64,000 nt of DNA from contig NZ_PTRA01000004.1 in the NCBI RefSeq assembly GCF_002943425.1, positions 1 to 64,000 of the forward strand, in the 5' to 3' direction. Origin of the DNA: Siphonobacter curvatus (GTDB lineage: Bacteria; Bacteroidota; Bacteroidia; Cytophagales; Spirosomataceae). A model generated the notes under the pieces. That model was given only the letters and a program-made list of their open reading frames with translations. It made no database searches and was not told the origin of the DNA. Shown piece after piece: positions 1 to 10,400 of the stretch. The number at the start of each line of letters is the position of its first letter. The first letter of the stretch is position 1. Position numbers and translations under genes: made by a program.

Positions 1-615
1 ACCCACTGAGCCGATGATGGGGCTGAGGGCATTACGGATTTCGTGGCTCATGGTGGAGAGGAAACGGGCTTTGGCCTGACGGGCGTCTTCGGCTTCGGCC
101 CGGGCCCGTTCGGCCTGAAAGTGTTTGCGGCGAAGTTCGAGCAGCATGACTACCTGATAGGATAGGTCTTTGAGGGCCTGCAGCTGATCTTCGCTGAGTT
201 GCTTGGGCTTTTCGTCAATAATGCACAAAGAGCCCAGGGGATACCCTTCCGGATTGACCAGCGGAATCCCCGCGTAAAAAATCACCCCCGGCTGACCGAT
301 GGTGAAAGGATTATCATGAAACCGTTCGTCCTGCCGCATGTCGGGCACTATCAAGGGTATTTCTGGTTCCAGGATCACGTGCGAACAAAAGGACAATTCA
401 CGCGGAATTTCATTCGCATCAATTCCTTTTCTTGATTTTACCCAGTGCCGGGTGCGGTCAATGAGTGAAATCATACTGATAGGAGTACCGCATATCTGGG
501 ATGCCAGCCGCGTAATGGCGTCGTAAGCCATTTCGGGTAGGGAATCCATAATTTTATATTCCTCCAGTGCTGCTAAGCGAGCGGATTCATTAATCGGAAT
601 AGCGGGTTGAATCAT
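1..615 (-). CDS. GAF-domain sensor histidine kinase, N-terminal part (cut by window edge)
   Basis: Open frame from an ATG at 613-615 running off the start of the window, 205 codons visible. Residues about 20-160 read as a GAF domain of the type found in Bacteroidota kinases: [19 protein letters not shown] near the start, then [15 protein letters not shown] and [10 protein letters not shown] short coiled stretch rich in A, E and R follows. The last visible residues hold the H-box [19 protein letters not shown], with the phosphoacceptor His in SHEIRN. There is no signal peptide or membrane segment, so this is probably a cytoplasmic sensor. The HATPase domain and any receiver domain lie outside the window. 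It is the last gene of a minus-strand series, separated from the phosphoesterase gene by 245 bases. The ligand of the GAF domain is unknown. Confidence 0.85.
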   Translation of the reverse strand, partial: MIQPAIPINESARLAALEEYKIMDSLPEMAYDAITRLASQICGTPISMISLIDRTRHWVKSRKGIDANEIPRELSFCSHVILEPEIPLIVPDMRQDERFHDNPFTIGQPGVIFYAGIPLVNPEGYPLGSLCIIDEKPKQLSEDQLQALKDLSYQVVMLLELRRKHFQAERARAEAEDARQAKARFLSTMSHEIRNALSPIIGSVG

Positions 616-860
616 GGCGGACAATTGAGTGACGATCACTAGAAAAGCAAAATATCCCAAAAAGTTCTTACTTTATTTCGATTTTGCTTAAAAAATTATC
701 CTTAAACCTTTTTCAAAACCCCGTCTACTCCTTTTAAAAGCAAAGTTCAAATAACGGTTGAGTCGATACGTCCGCTTCTAAAGACTTCTGAAGAATCGGT
801 TCACTTCATTAGGCAGTATTCGTTGACGAAAAAAACCACTACGCCGTCGGTACTAAGGTT

Positions 861-2054
861 TTATTTTTTAGTAGCGGTTTTGGTATACGTTCCCACTTCC
901 TGCCCATCGTCACGAATCAGGCGAATAGCCAGGTTTTTCGCATCGGCTTCGAGCTGGATTAGGGTACGGTTGCCCACTTTCGGACCTCCTCCAATCACTA
1001 CCGGATACGAATGCTGCCCTTTCACGGGTAAGTGCACCCCGTACGTATGCGTATGTCCACTGATGGTGACATCGATTTTGTACCGATCAAACAGAGGCGA
1101 AAACAATTGTTTGACGTGTGTGGCCCCGTGCCAGTCGCCCGAGTACTGCGGCGGAATATGCATTAGTACGACCCGAAAAACCGCCATTTTGAACGCAGGT
1201 CCCTGCATCACCCGCTCCAGCCAGCGAGCCTGTTCCTCTCGGTACGCATCAAAATCGACCAGCCCGGCGTATACGGGTTCAGCGTCGGGTTTGTCTTCCC
1301 CGGTATCCAGAGCGATGAAATGCACCGGCCCCCAGGTCCAGTCAAAGTACGGTTTTCCTTCCGGATTACGGAAGTAGTCGAACCACTCGCGGCGGAATTT
1401 GCCCCGCGTTTCGTGATTCCCCCGCACGTAGTAAAAAGGTGTCTGACTGGCAAATTGCTCCGTGGCGGGTTTCAGCAAGTGATCAATGACTTGCTGTTCA
1501 TCCGTTTGGTAATCAAAAATATCACCGTTCAAAAACACAAAATCACGGCCTGATTGTGTATCGAGCTTTAATAACTGGGCAAAAGACTCGGGCCGGTCGT
1601 GAATGTCATTCAAAATCAGAGCCCGTACCTGGGTAGGTTGTTGAGCCGGCGTTGTAAATTGGTACAGTTTGCTCTGAGCCGTATCGCCGTAGGTTAATTG
1701 ATAAGGTTTGAATTCCCTAATCTCGCGGGAAAAGACCCGGTAATAGTAAGTAGTACCAGCCCGTAAATCCTGAAGGGTAATCTGGTTAATTCGGTTGTAG
1801 GAATCCACCAGCCCGTGGGTCACGCGGTGGGCTTTCTGTCCTAATTGTTGAGTCGTACCAAACTCCACCCAACTGTATGACGGTCGTTCGCAAATCCATT
1901 GGATGGTCATGGCGTCTGGTTTTGGATCCTGCAAATACGGTTCGCAAGCCAGGCGGGGAGCATCCGTAGCTTTGGTAGCGGAGATCGAGCTTGTAACCCC
2001 CAGGGCCAATGCCTGCTGAAGAAATTTTCGGCGGGAATCAATAGCAAGTTTCAT
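861..2054 (-). CDS. Exported metallophosphoesterase, purple-acid-phosphatase-like
   Basis: 397 residues. The N-terminus (SRRKFLQQALALGV) looks like a Tat signal, so the folded metalloenzyme probably acts in the periplasm or outside the cell. Residues about 35-135 resemble the fibronectin-like N-terminal domain of purple acid phosphatases. The calcineurin-like phosphoesterase domain follows with all its metal ligands: D150 and H152 (NDIHD), D178 (NGD), N213-H214 (GNHE), H299 (MHIPP), H334 and H336 (GHTH). Expected activity is hydrolysis of phosphomonoesters or phosphodiesters; the substrate is unknown. It lies downstream of a SusC/SusD pair on the same strand, with an intrinsic terminator-like hairpin just before its start. 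It may therefore supply phosphate removal for the ligand imported by that pair, under partly separate expression. Confidence 0.85.
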   Translation of the reverse strand: MKLAIDSRRKFLQQALALGVTSSISATKATDAPRLACEPYLQDPKPDAMTIQWICERPSYSWVEFGTTQQLGQKAHRVTHGLVDSYNRINQITLQDLRAGTTYYYRVFSREIREFKPYQLTYGDTAQSKLYQFTTPAQQPTQVRALILNDIHDRPESFAQLLKLDTQSGRDFVFLNGDIFDYQTDEQQVIDHLLKPATEQFASQTPFYYVRGNHETRGKFRREWFDYFRNPEGKPYFDWTWGPVHFIALDTGEDKPDAEPVYAGLVDFDAYREEQARWLERVMQGPAFKMAVFRVVLMHIPPQYSGDWHGATHVKQLFSPLFDRYKIDVTISGHTHTYGVHLPVKGQHSYPVVIGGGPKVGNRTLIQLEADAKNLAIRLIRDDGQEVGTYTKTATKK

Positions 2055-2064
2055 AGGTTTCGAG

Positions 2065-2106
2065 ATAAAAACAGGTGTTTGAGTCAGTGGACCTTAAACA
2101 CCTGTT
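2065..2106 (-). terminator. Intrinsic terminator after susD-like gene
   Basis: Perfect 11-bp inverted repeat (2070-2080 and 2096-2106) with a 15-base loop. Read on the minus strand it is followed by a short U-run. It sits between the susD-like stop and the phosphoesterase start, so it could end the transcript or attenuate read-through into the phosphoesterase gene. Confidence 0.6.
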
Positions 2107-2133
2107 GTGAATGTACTACTTTTTGAAGAATCG

Positions 2134-3882
2134 CTAGAGACCGTCCTGCCAGCCGGGATTCTGTGTCAGGTTTTTATTGAGCAGGCGTTCCTGAATGGGG
2201 ATGGGATAGAGGTAATCCCGGTTTTCGTTGAATGACTTGGTCTGGTTGGAATTAATCAGTACCAATCCTCCATTCTTGCCCCCTTCCAGCACCACTTCCG
2301 AACCCAGTTTCAGGTACTGCGGTCCCTTTTCCGTGGGTTTGGTTCCTTCATAAATGACCACGTCGGTCGTACCGTTGTTGTCCAAATCGTACTTACCCAG
2401 TCCCGGGAAATACATGCCTTTAAACTGATCAGCTACCAGATGACCTTCTTTCCAACGCATCAAATCGTTCCAGCGGTAGGATTCCATCACTAACTCAATT
2501 CGGCGTTCGCGGCGAATTTCCAGAATGACCCCACGGTTCGCTTCGCTTACGTGGGTGTACTGAGCCGCCAGGTAAGGATCTACATCGGCGTTGGCTTTGG
2601 CCAGTTCCAGGGCGGGCATGGCGACGCGTTGGCGAATGAGCTGAATCGATTTATCCAAATCACTCTGCGACAAAGTTCCCAGTTCCGCTTTCGCTTCGGC
2701 GTAATTGAGCAGCACTTCGGCGTAGCGGAACACGGGCATATCATTGAGCGACTTGTTGTACGAATCCTCGGTTTCGGCCGTCACAAATTTGGTCAGTTGA
2801 TAGCCCGTTACGGTCGCTCCAAAGTCCGGTACGAGCTTGTTCGTATTGCCGATCCGGGTATAACCGGGCGTGCGGATGGTTTGTGCCAGACGGGGGTCGC
2901 GGTTCTGAACCTCTTCGTAAAATGGCAGGGTGTTGTAATTGGGTTTATCGGTAAACCGGCTGCCATCTTTCATCAGGTAACTGTTCACGAGCCGTTTTTC
3001 CAGACCGGGTTTTCCGTATGAAGCCGTAATGGTGTAGTAGTTGACATTGTGAAAAACCTGCAAATCACTACTGAACTTCCGAGCCAGAATCACTTCCTCG
3101 GGACTGGCTTTCAGCGAAGCAAACAAATCACGATACGCAAGATCCGGGCTGGTTGAATAGATCTGATAGCCGCTTTTTGTCATCAGTTCTTCGGAAGCCG
3201 TTACAGCTTCGTTCAGAAATTTGTCGGCATTGGGCAGGTTGAATTCCGTGTGGTACTTTCGGAAGGTTCCTTCAAACAAACAAATCCGGGATTTCAGGGC
3301 TAAAGCCGTCCATTTAGTAACCTCCTCGGTGGATTTGGTCGTAGCCAGTCGGGCCACAGCATCGTTGATGTCCGCCAGTACTGAATCCATGACCATCGTC
3401 CGGGGATCGCGGGCCTGCGTCAGGTACGCTTCGTCGGTCGTATTAATGACCTTGTTGTACCAGGGCACATCCCCAAAGCGGACCACTTTATTGAAGTAAA
3501 ACCAGGCCCGGAAAAACTTGGCCAGTCCGACGTACTTGTTGGTCGTCGCCGAACTCAGTCCCTGACGATTGTAGTTTTCCAGGAAGTAATTAATCTTCCG
3601 CAGCTCGCCCCAATCCCAGCCCCCACCGGAAGTCGGCACCGTACGGCGACCCGTCACGGCATCGGGCAACGTGGTTTTAACGATGTTGTCAATGTCTTCG
3701 TTGTAGATGTCTTCCGCCGAGGGAATCACGTTGTAGAACGAATTGGTATACAGTCGTAAATCGCTTTCGCTGGTAAAAAACTGCTCAGGAGCGATCTCTG
3801 ACAGCGGTTCCCGGTCCAGAAAACCTTTACAGCCTACCAGTCCCATCAGAACCAGAGCGAATACAGGAATAAGTCTTTTCAT
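2134..3882 (-). CDS. SusD/RagB family nutrient-binding lipoprotein
   Basis: 582 residues from the ATG at 3880-3882. A TTG four codons upstream gives a longer frame, but the ATG places a normal lipoprotein signal at the start: MKRLIPVFALVLMGLVGC, with the lipidated Cys at residue 18. Family features include FLDREPLSEIAPEQFF after the Cys, a TPR-like helical body, and the C-terminal SusD region with RRERRIELVMESYRWNDLMRWKEG and YLYPIPIQERLLN. It should cap the barrel of the adjacent SusC-like transporter on the cell surface and bind the substrate. It starts 12 bases after the SusC stop and is surely cotranscribed with it. Nothing in the sequence identifies the substrate. Confidence 0.93.
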   Translation of the reverse strand: MKRLIPVFALVLMGLVGCKGFLDREPLSEIAPEQFFTSESDLRLYTNSFYNVIPSAEDIYNEDIDNIVKTTLPDAVTGRRTVPTSGGGWDWGELRKINYFLENYNRQGLSSATTNKYVGLAKFFRAWFYFNKVVRFGDVPWYNKVINTTDEAYLTQARDPRTMVMDSVLADINDAVARLATTKSTEEVTKWTALALKSRICLFEGTFRKYHTEFNLPNADKFLNEAVTASEELMTKSGYQIYSTSPDLAYRDLFASLKASPEEVILARKFSSDLQVFHNVNYYTITASYGKPGLEKRLVNSYLMKDGSRFTDKPNYNTLPFYEEVQNRDPRLAQTIRTPGYTRIGNTNKLVPDFGATVTGYQLTKFVTAETEDSYNKSLNDMPVFRYAEVLLNYAEAKAELGTLSQSDLDKSIQLIRQRVAMPALELAKANADVDPYLAAQYTHVSEANRGVILEIRRERRIELVMESYRWNDLMRWKEGHLVADQFKGMYFPGLGKYDLDNNGTTDVVIYEGTKPTEKGPQYLKLGSEVVLEGGKNGGLVLINSNQTKSFNENRDYLYPIPIQERLLNKNLTQNPGWQDGL

Positions 3883-3894
3883 GAATAGAGCCAA

Positions 3895-6800
3895 TTAAAA
3901 AGAGATGTCCAAACCGAATGAATACACTTTGCTGAAGGGATACACGCGACCGTTGGTCTCGGCGGCAGCCATCTCCGGATCGATGTAGGATGTTTTCAAT
4001 TGGGTTAGGGTAAACATATTTTCACCACTCACGTAAATGCGGCAACGGGCCATTTTGATGCGTTGCAGCAGCGGGGAGGGCAGAGAATAACCCAGCGTTA
4101 AGTTCTTGAGGCGTACGTAGGCCAGGTTTTGCAGATAGCGGTTGTTGACGGCCTGTAAATCGCCCCCGCCGTTCAGGGCGGTGTAACCCCGGAGTACGGG
4201 CAGATAAGCCTTCGTGTTTTCGGGCGTCCAGATCTGCGATTCAAAATCTTTGGGAATGAACGAATAGTACGGCCGCGAATACGGTCCCCAGAATTTATCC
4301 GCGTTACTGCCCGGATACCAGTTCTGACGACCAATCCCCTGGAAAAAAGCAGATAGGTCGCAATTACCCCAGTTCGCTCCCAGGTTTACGCCGAATGAAT
4401 ACCGGGGAAGTGAGTTCCCGATGCGTTGGAGGTCACCGTGGTTAGCTACGGTGTTGTCCCCGACATTAATCTTCCCATCGCCGTTGATATCTACGTATCG
4501 TAAGTCACCGGCCCGCAGCTTGCCCCACTCACCGGGAGCACTCGAAATTTGCTTGTGTACCACCGAGTTACCCAACGGAATAGCGGCCTGCCAGGCGGCA
4601 GCTTCTTCATCACTCCCAAACATACCGTCGATGGTATAACCCCAGATTTCACCCAGTTGCTGGCCTACGTAATTGCTATTAAGTAATTGAGTGGGGTTAT
4701 CGAAACGGGTGATTTCAGCTTTGTAATCTGATAGTACTACGCCCACGTTGTAGGAAAACGGCTTTCCACCGACAATAAAGCGATCTTTCCAATTTACCGA
4801 CAGCTCAAACCCTTTGGTTAATAAATCGGCGGCGTTTTCGCGGGGCTCGGTGGCTCCGAATACCGTGGGCAGCGTCCGACCCTTGGTCAACATCCGGGTT
4901 GTGGCCCGGCGGTACCAGTCGTAGGAAACGTTCAGCTTGTTGCGAAGCAGGGCTACGTCTACGCCAACGTCGGCGGAAGTGGCTTTCTCCCAAGTCAGAC
5001 TGGAGGAAATCGGTGCCGGGGATGACAGGTACTCCAGTTTCTGTCCGTTCATTAGATACGAAGAAGTACCGCGACTCATCGTCGAAAGATAGGCGTAGTT
5101 GGCCACTTGCTGATTACCCAGTGAACCATACGACGCTCTGATTTTGAATTCATTGGCGAAGGACTTAATCGGCTCGAAGAAGCTTTCCTCACTCACCCGC
5201 CATCCCGCTGATACAGAAGGGAAAAATCCAAAGCGATCACTGGGTCGGAATCGGGACGTACCATCGTAGCGACCGTTCAATTCAAGCAGGTACTTGCCGC
5301 GATAGTCGTAGTTGATCCGGGTAAAGTAGCCGAGCAGGGCCCATTCGGTTTGACCACCGTTGATTTCCTGAGCCCCCGAACCGAGGTTCACGTCATTGAG
5401 ATCCTGAGACAGTAGGTCTTTCCGGTTGCCCGACAGACTTTTCTGCTGGTACAGTTCCTGGTTGTACCCCACCATAGCCTTAAAGGCGTGGTCGCCAAAG
5501 GTGTTGTCGTAGGTAGCATAGGCATTCACGACGTGGTACTGCGACAGGTTGGACGTTTCCGACAGCTGATCGTAGCCCACCGTACTCATCACACCGGGGA
5601 AGATCGACCAGGGAGCGGGCGTACGCCGCAGGAAGGTATTACCACTTTCCCAGGCACTTCGGTTTACGTTGAATACGCCATTAGAAAGCGTATAGCTGTA
5701 GGAACCCACGGCCGTAATGTGTTTGCCCAGTTGCAAAGTACCGCCGATGGTTTGCGTCAGTTCAAAGCGTTTTTCACCACCCTTGGATTTGCCGTGTAAC
5801 AAATCGGCGTAGATACCGTCGCCGATGGTATAGTTGTTGAGTTCGGTCCGATACGTGGCCGTACCGTCGGGATTCACGGGTACGTAGGAAGGCAGGGCGT
5901 GTACGGTTACCGAGACAAAGTTGTTGTTGACGCCCCAGCCCGGATAGCTGTAATCATTGGCGTTGAACTGCGTATTGGTGTTGAGCGTAAACCAGTCGGT
6001 AACTTTTGTGTTGAGTTTGGCCCGGAAGTTATAGGCATTATAGATATCCTGATTCACCCGCATCACGCCCCGTTTCTGATAATACCGACCCGATACCAGA
6101 TAGTCCGTTTTGTCATTACCTCCGCTAAAGCTCAGGTTATGTTCCATCGAAGGGGACCAGTCGCGAAACATGGTACGCCACCAGTCCGTGTTACCGTAGT
6201 AGATGTACATGTCCTTGCCATTACGGTTGTCAACGACCACGGAAGGCAAGGAATGATCCGTCTGACGTTTGCGAAGTTCTTCGTAATCTTCGTCCGTGTA
6301 ACCCGTGTAGGATTTACCCGTCGCCCGAATAAAAGCTTCATCATTGAGCTTGGCCGAAGTGTAGCCATCCGTAATGAAATCCGTGCGAACCGTAGGCGTA
6401 GAAAAGCCGAAGTTGGTGCCATAATTCACGGACATCCGGCCGCCTTTGGCTTTTTTCGTCGTAACGAGTACGACACCAAAGGCTCCGCGAGCCCCGTAAA
6501 TCGACGCCGAAGCCGCATCTTTCAGTACTGAAATACTCTCGACATCGCGGGGATTGATCGAGTTGAGCGAACCCGGTACGCCGTCAATCAAAATCAGCGG
6601 CGAGCCCGTACTACTGTTGATGGAGGCGTAACCGCGAATGTTGATGGTTCCCGCCGAACCGGGCCGTCCGTCACCGAATGTCACGTTCATACCCGGTACA
6701 GCTCCCTGCAAACCCTGGCTGATGTTGGCAATCGGGCGGCTTTCCAGCGTCTCGGCCCCTACCTGCGATACGGCTCCGGTGAGGTTCGCTTTTTTCTGCG

Positions 6801-7173
6801 TGCCGTACCCGACTACGACCAGCTCCTGCATATTTTTCGGATCCACCTGCAAGGCCAGATCAAGGGTACTCTGTTTACCCACGGTCACTTCCTGCGGGAG
6901 GTAGCCCACGTAACTAAACACCAGTACAGCATTTCCATCCGTTACGGTAAGCTGATACCGTCCGGCGGCATCGGTGATGGTACCCCGAACGGTATTTTTT
7001 TCGCGGACACTCACACCCGCCATGGCTTCGCCTTTTTCGTCGGTCACCTTACCGGAAATCGTCTGAACCCGCAAGGGCAAGGCCCAAAGGTTTGTACCGG
7101 CCAGCAGCAAAGCGGCTAAAGCTATACAACGAAGCACCCATCCGTACCTTCGGACTGGTAAAATTGGTTTCAT
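3895..7173 (-). CDS. SusC/RagA family TonB-linked outer-membrane transporter
   Basis: 1092 residues. A signal peptide (about residues 1-31) is followed by a carboxypeptidase-D-like repeat domain (ISGKVTDEKGEAMAGVSVREK...FSYVGY, about 39-112). The TonB box region ELVVVGYGTQKKANLTGAV comes next, then the plug (about 130-245, with LILIDGVPGSLNSINPRDVES and ASASIYGARGAFGVVLVTTK) and a 22-strand barrel ending in an aromatic residue (GLDISF). There is no STN domain, so it probably does not signal to a FecR-type anti-sigma, unlike the second SusC-like protein in this window. It imports a substrate, together with the downstream SusD-like lipoprotein, at the expense of TonB-ExbBD energy. The start ATG is followed by a plausible signal peptide and needs no change. 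Confidence 0.95.
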   Translation of the reverse strand: MKPILPVRRYGWVLRCIALAALLLAGTNLWALPLRVQTISGKVTDEKGEAMAGVSVREKNTVRGTITDAAGRYQLTVTDGNAVLVFSYVGYLPQEVTVGKQSTLDLALQVDPKNMQELVVVGYGTQKKANLTGAVSQVGAETLESRPIANISQGLQGAVPGMNVTFGDGRPGSAGTINIRGYASINSSTGSPLILIDGVPGSLNSINPRDVESISVLKDAASASIYGARGAFGVVLVTTKKAKGGRMSVNYGTNFGFSTPTVRTDFITDGYTSAKLNDEAFIRATGKSYTGYTDEDYEELRKRQTDHSLPSVVVDNRNGKDMYIYYGNTDWWRTMFRDWSPSMEHNLSFSGGNDKTDYLVSGRYYQKRGVMRVNQDIYNAYNFRAKLNTKVTDWFTLNTNTQFNANDYSYPGWGVNNNFVSVTVHALPSYVPVNPDGTATYRTELNNYTIGDGIYADLLHGKSKGGEKRFELTQTIGGTLQLGKHITAVGSYSYTLSNGVFNVNRSAWESGNTFLRRTPAPWSIFPGVMSTVGYDQLSETSNLSQYHVVNAYATYDNTFGDHAFKAMVGYNQELYQQKSLSGNRKDLLSQDLNDVNLGSGAQEINGGQTEWALLGYFTRINYDYRGKYLLELNGRYDGTSRFRPSDRFGFFPSVSAGWRVSEESFFEPIKSFANEFKIRASYGSLGNQQVANYAYLSTMSRGTSSYLMNGQKLEYLSSPAPISSSLTWEKATSADVGVDVALLRNKLNVSYDWYRRATTRMLTKGRTLPTVFGATEPRENAADLLTKGFELSVNWKDRFIVGGKPFSYNVGVVLSDYKAEITRFDNPTQLLNSNYVGQQLGEIWGYTIDGMFGSDEEAAAWQAAIPLGNSVVHKQISSAPGEWGKLRAGDLRYVDINGDGKINVGDNTVANHGDLQRIGNSLPRYSFGVNLGANWGNCDLSAFFQGIGRQNWYPGSNADKFWGPYSRPYYSFIPKDFESQIWTPENTKAYLPVLRGYTALNGGGDLQAVNNRYLQNLAYVRLKNLTLGYSLPSPLLQRIKMARCRIYVSGENMFTLTQLKTSYIDPEMAAAETNGRVYPFSKVYSFGLDISF

Positions 7174-7262
7174 AGGAGGAAAGATTTTAGAGCAGAAAAC
7201 GAATCCGTTTGATTTGAGGCTGCAAAAAAAGTGAAGCGATTGAGCCGGACCGTTAGCGATCA

Positions 7263-7290
7263 GGTTATGGATTTTTTAAATTCCATAACC
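7263..7290. promoter_or_regulatory. Inverted repeat, possible operator
   Basis: Perfect 9-bp inverted repeat GGTTATGGA / TCCATAACC with a 10-base AT spacer in the 281-base divergent region between the susC-like and helicase genes, about 90 bases upstream of the susC-like start. Its position suits a repressor or activator site for the SusCD operon. No regulator gene is adjacent, so its role is inference. Confidence 0.35.
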
Positions 7291-7454
7291 CGTTTTTTAC
7301 ATTAAAATCATACGTAAAATGAGTTGATTATCTGTTTCTACAGTGAAGAAAAGTCAATGTCAGGGCTCTCAGGCAGAGGGTCGAAAAAAGTGTTCGTATC
7401 TTCGCTTAATCTTGGCGTGAATTCGCCCGTGAAGAATAGTCTGGCCACCCCACT

Positions 7455-10400
7455 ATGTTACCAAATTCTTATGAACTGCCGGAAGCTGGCAAGCCGCCGT
7501 ATCGCCTGCCGGGCGTAAGCATTGCCACGCTGACGGAAACCTTTCTTTCCCACCATACCCTGGAGCTACTGCCTACGAACCAGCGTGACTATACGCCCGT
7601 TCAGCCGCGGGAGATTTCGGTTAATTCAGGAACCTTTACTTCGGCTTCCCGGCTGACGTATTTCCCCCAGGTGAGCGTTGAGCAGACGGATCAGGATTTG
7701 ATTCTAAGCTGTGCCTGCCAGTTACCCACCACTTCGTTGTGTCCGCACCAGACACACGTGTTGCTGAACCTCATGCAGCGACCGGAACTACGGATTTTCT
7801 TCGACCGTCAGATGCGGTACGAGCGTTTTTACCGAACGGCTCAGGAGTACGGTCTGGAGAAAGAAACGAATCTGGATGAGTACTTCGACCTCGACTACCA
7901 GGATTATTCCGTACGGGTAAAACCTAAACTAAAGGAGCTGGTATCGATTGAGGAGGCGACCCAGCAGTACGAAAAACTGGGAGCGGAATGGACGCCTCCC
8001 CTACCCAAGCCCGATGCACAGAAACGGTTTATCGTGTTTCGACGGCATCGTTTTTACGAACATTTTTTCATTGAATACTACGAAGCAGCCACGACGAAAG
8101 AGGGAAAAATCAAGAATCCCCTGCGGACGATCAATCCCATGGATTTTGTCTGGCAAACCGACGATACTGACCTACTGAAATTCTATACGGCTCTGACCCG
8201 CTTTCAGAATCCGCACCGAACCAAAAACGCACTGGCTGATTTGGGAGCATTAAAAGCACTGGTCCAGAATCCGCTGGAGCTGGAAGTGTATTACCATCCT
8301 TCCCAATCCTCGGAAAAAATCATCGCTCAGGGGCTGACGCCCGTACGCATCCAGCGGTCGGCCCTGCAATTACACCTGACGGTACACCAGCGGGAGTCAT
8401 TCTATCAGGTATTGGGCCAACTGCTGGTAAACGACCAGCCGTATGAGTTACCCACGGTTACGATTGCGTACGATTATTTTTTTCTACTGGATCAGACCTT
8501 ACACCTCATCGATTCCCCGGATTTACTGCGGGTACTCAATTTTTTGAAATTGAATCAGTACCGGCTGTTACTCCACGAATCCAAGTTCGAGGAATTCCGT
8601 CAGCAGGTGCTAATTCGGCTGGAAAATCACATTCGGGTAACGTATACGTACCTCAAACCCGCTACGCCCGAACAGATTGAGGAAAGTGGTTTCGATCAGC
8701 CCCGCCAGTGGATGCTTTACCTTTCGGAAAAGGATTCATTTATTTCCCTGACGCCCGTGCTGAAATACGGTCCCGTGGAAGTACCCGTGCTTTCCAAGCG
8801 GCAAATTTATTCGCTCGATCCGCTGGGGGCTCCCTTTACGCTCGAACGCGACGACGCTGAAGAGCTCGACTTTATCAGTTTGCTACTCCAGCAACATCCG
8901 GATTTTTACGAGCAATTGCCCAAAGAGGGTGAGCTGCCCCGCGACTATTTTTTCCTGCATAAAAGTCGCTTTCTCGAAGAAGACTGGTTTCTCTCGGCCT
9001 TTGAAGCCTGGCAGAGTCGCGGTATTACCATTCTGGGTTTTAATGAGCTCGGCAATAACCGTCTGAATGGCAATAAAGCCAAAATTTCGGTACACGTCAG
9101 CAGTGGTCTCAATTGGTTTGAAACCTCAATTCAGGTAGCCTTTGGTGCCCAAAAAGTTTCACTCAAGCACCTGCACAAATCGGTTAAAAACAAAAGCCGG
9201 TACGTGACCCTAGGCGATGGAACGGTGGGTATTTTGCCCACCGAATGGCTGGAAAAGTTTGACCGCTATTTTCAGGTAGCAGATCTGATCGAAGACCGCC
9301 TGCGTACGCCCGCGATTCAATTACCCAGCATCCGGGAATTGTACGAAGAAGAACTGCTGAGTGAGTCGGTACGGCAACAGTGGGCCCGGTACGCAACCAA
9401 AGTGGCTAATTTTGATGCCATTGAAGCAGTACCCGTGCCCGAAGGCTTGCAAACCAATCTGCGTAACTACCAAAAACAGGGCTTAAACTGGCTCAACTTT
9501 CTGGATGAATTTGGCTTTGGCGGCTGTCTGGCCGACGATATGGGGCTGGGAAAAACCATCCAGATCATTGCTTTTATTCTGTCCCAACGTGCGAAAGTTC
9601 AGCGAAATACGAATCTTATTGTCGTACCCACCTCGCTGCTATTTAACTGGCAGGCCGAAGTAGCCAAATTCGCTCCTTCCATTCGGGTGCTTACGCTGCA
9701 CGGCTCGGGTCGGGTGAGTGATCCGCAAACGTTCGATGCGTATGAAATCATCCTCACTTCGTACGGAACCCTGATTTCGGATATTCATCAATTAAAAAGC
9801 TACGCCTTCAATTACGTATTTCTGGACGAATCGCAGGCCATCAAAAATCCGGAATCACAGCGGTATCAAGCCGTATGCCTGTTGCAATCCCGGAATCGGA
9901 TCGTGCTGACGGGTACACCGCTGGAAAACAATACTTTTGATCTGTACGGGCAGCTTTCGTTCGCGTGTCCGGGGCTGTTAGGTTCCAAGCAATCCTTCAA
10001 GACGTATTATTCCACGCCCATCGACCGGTTTCAGGATCGGCAGCGGGCCCAGGAGCTTCAGAAAAAAGTAAGTCCGTTTATTCTACGACGTACCAAAGCC
10101 CAGGTGGCGTCCGAGCTACCTGACAAAACCGAAATGGTACTGTACTGCGAAATGGGCACCGAGCAACGTCGGGTCTACCACGCCTACGAACAGGAGTTTC
10201 GCAACTTCCTGACGACCAGAAAAGAAGGGGATATTCCGCGGGAGTCGCTGCACATTTTACAGGGACTCACCAAACTTCGGCAGTTGTGCAACTCCCCCGC
10301 CCTGCTTAACGATGAGACTTTTTACAGCGGGGCTTCGGCGAAAATTGAGGTGTTGCTGGAAGAAATTGAAACCCGGGCTCCTCAGCACAAGATTCTGGTA

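Noticed and set aside
5899-6531. 210-codon frame antisense to susC
   Set aside because: Shadow of the SusC coding sequence; the product has no fold and the SusC frame is certain.
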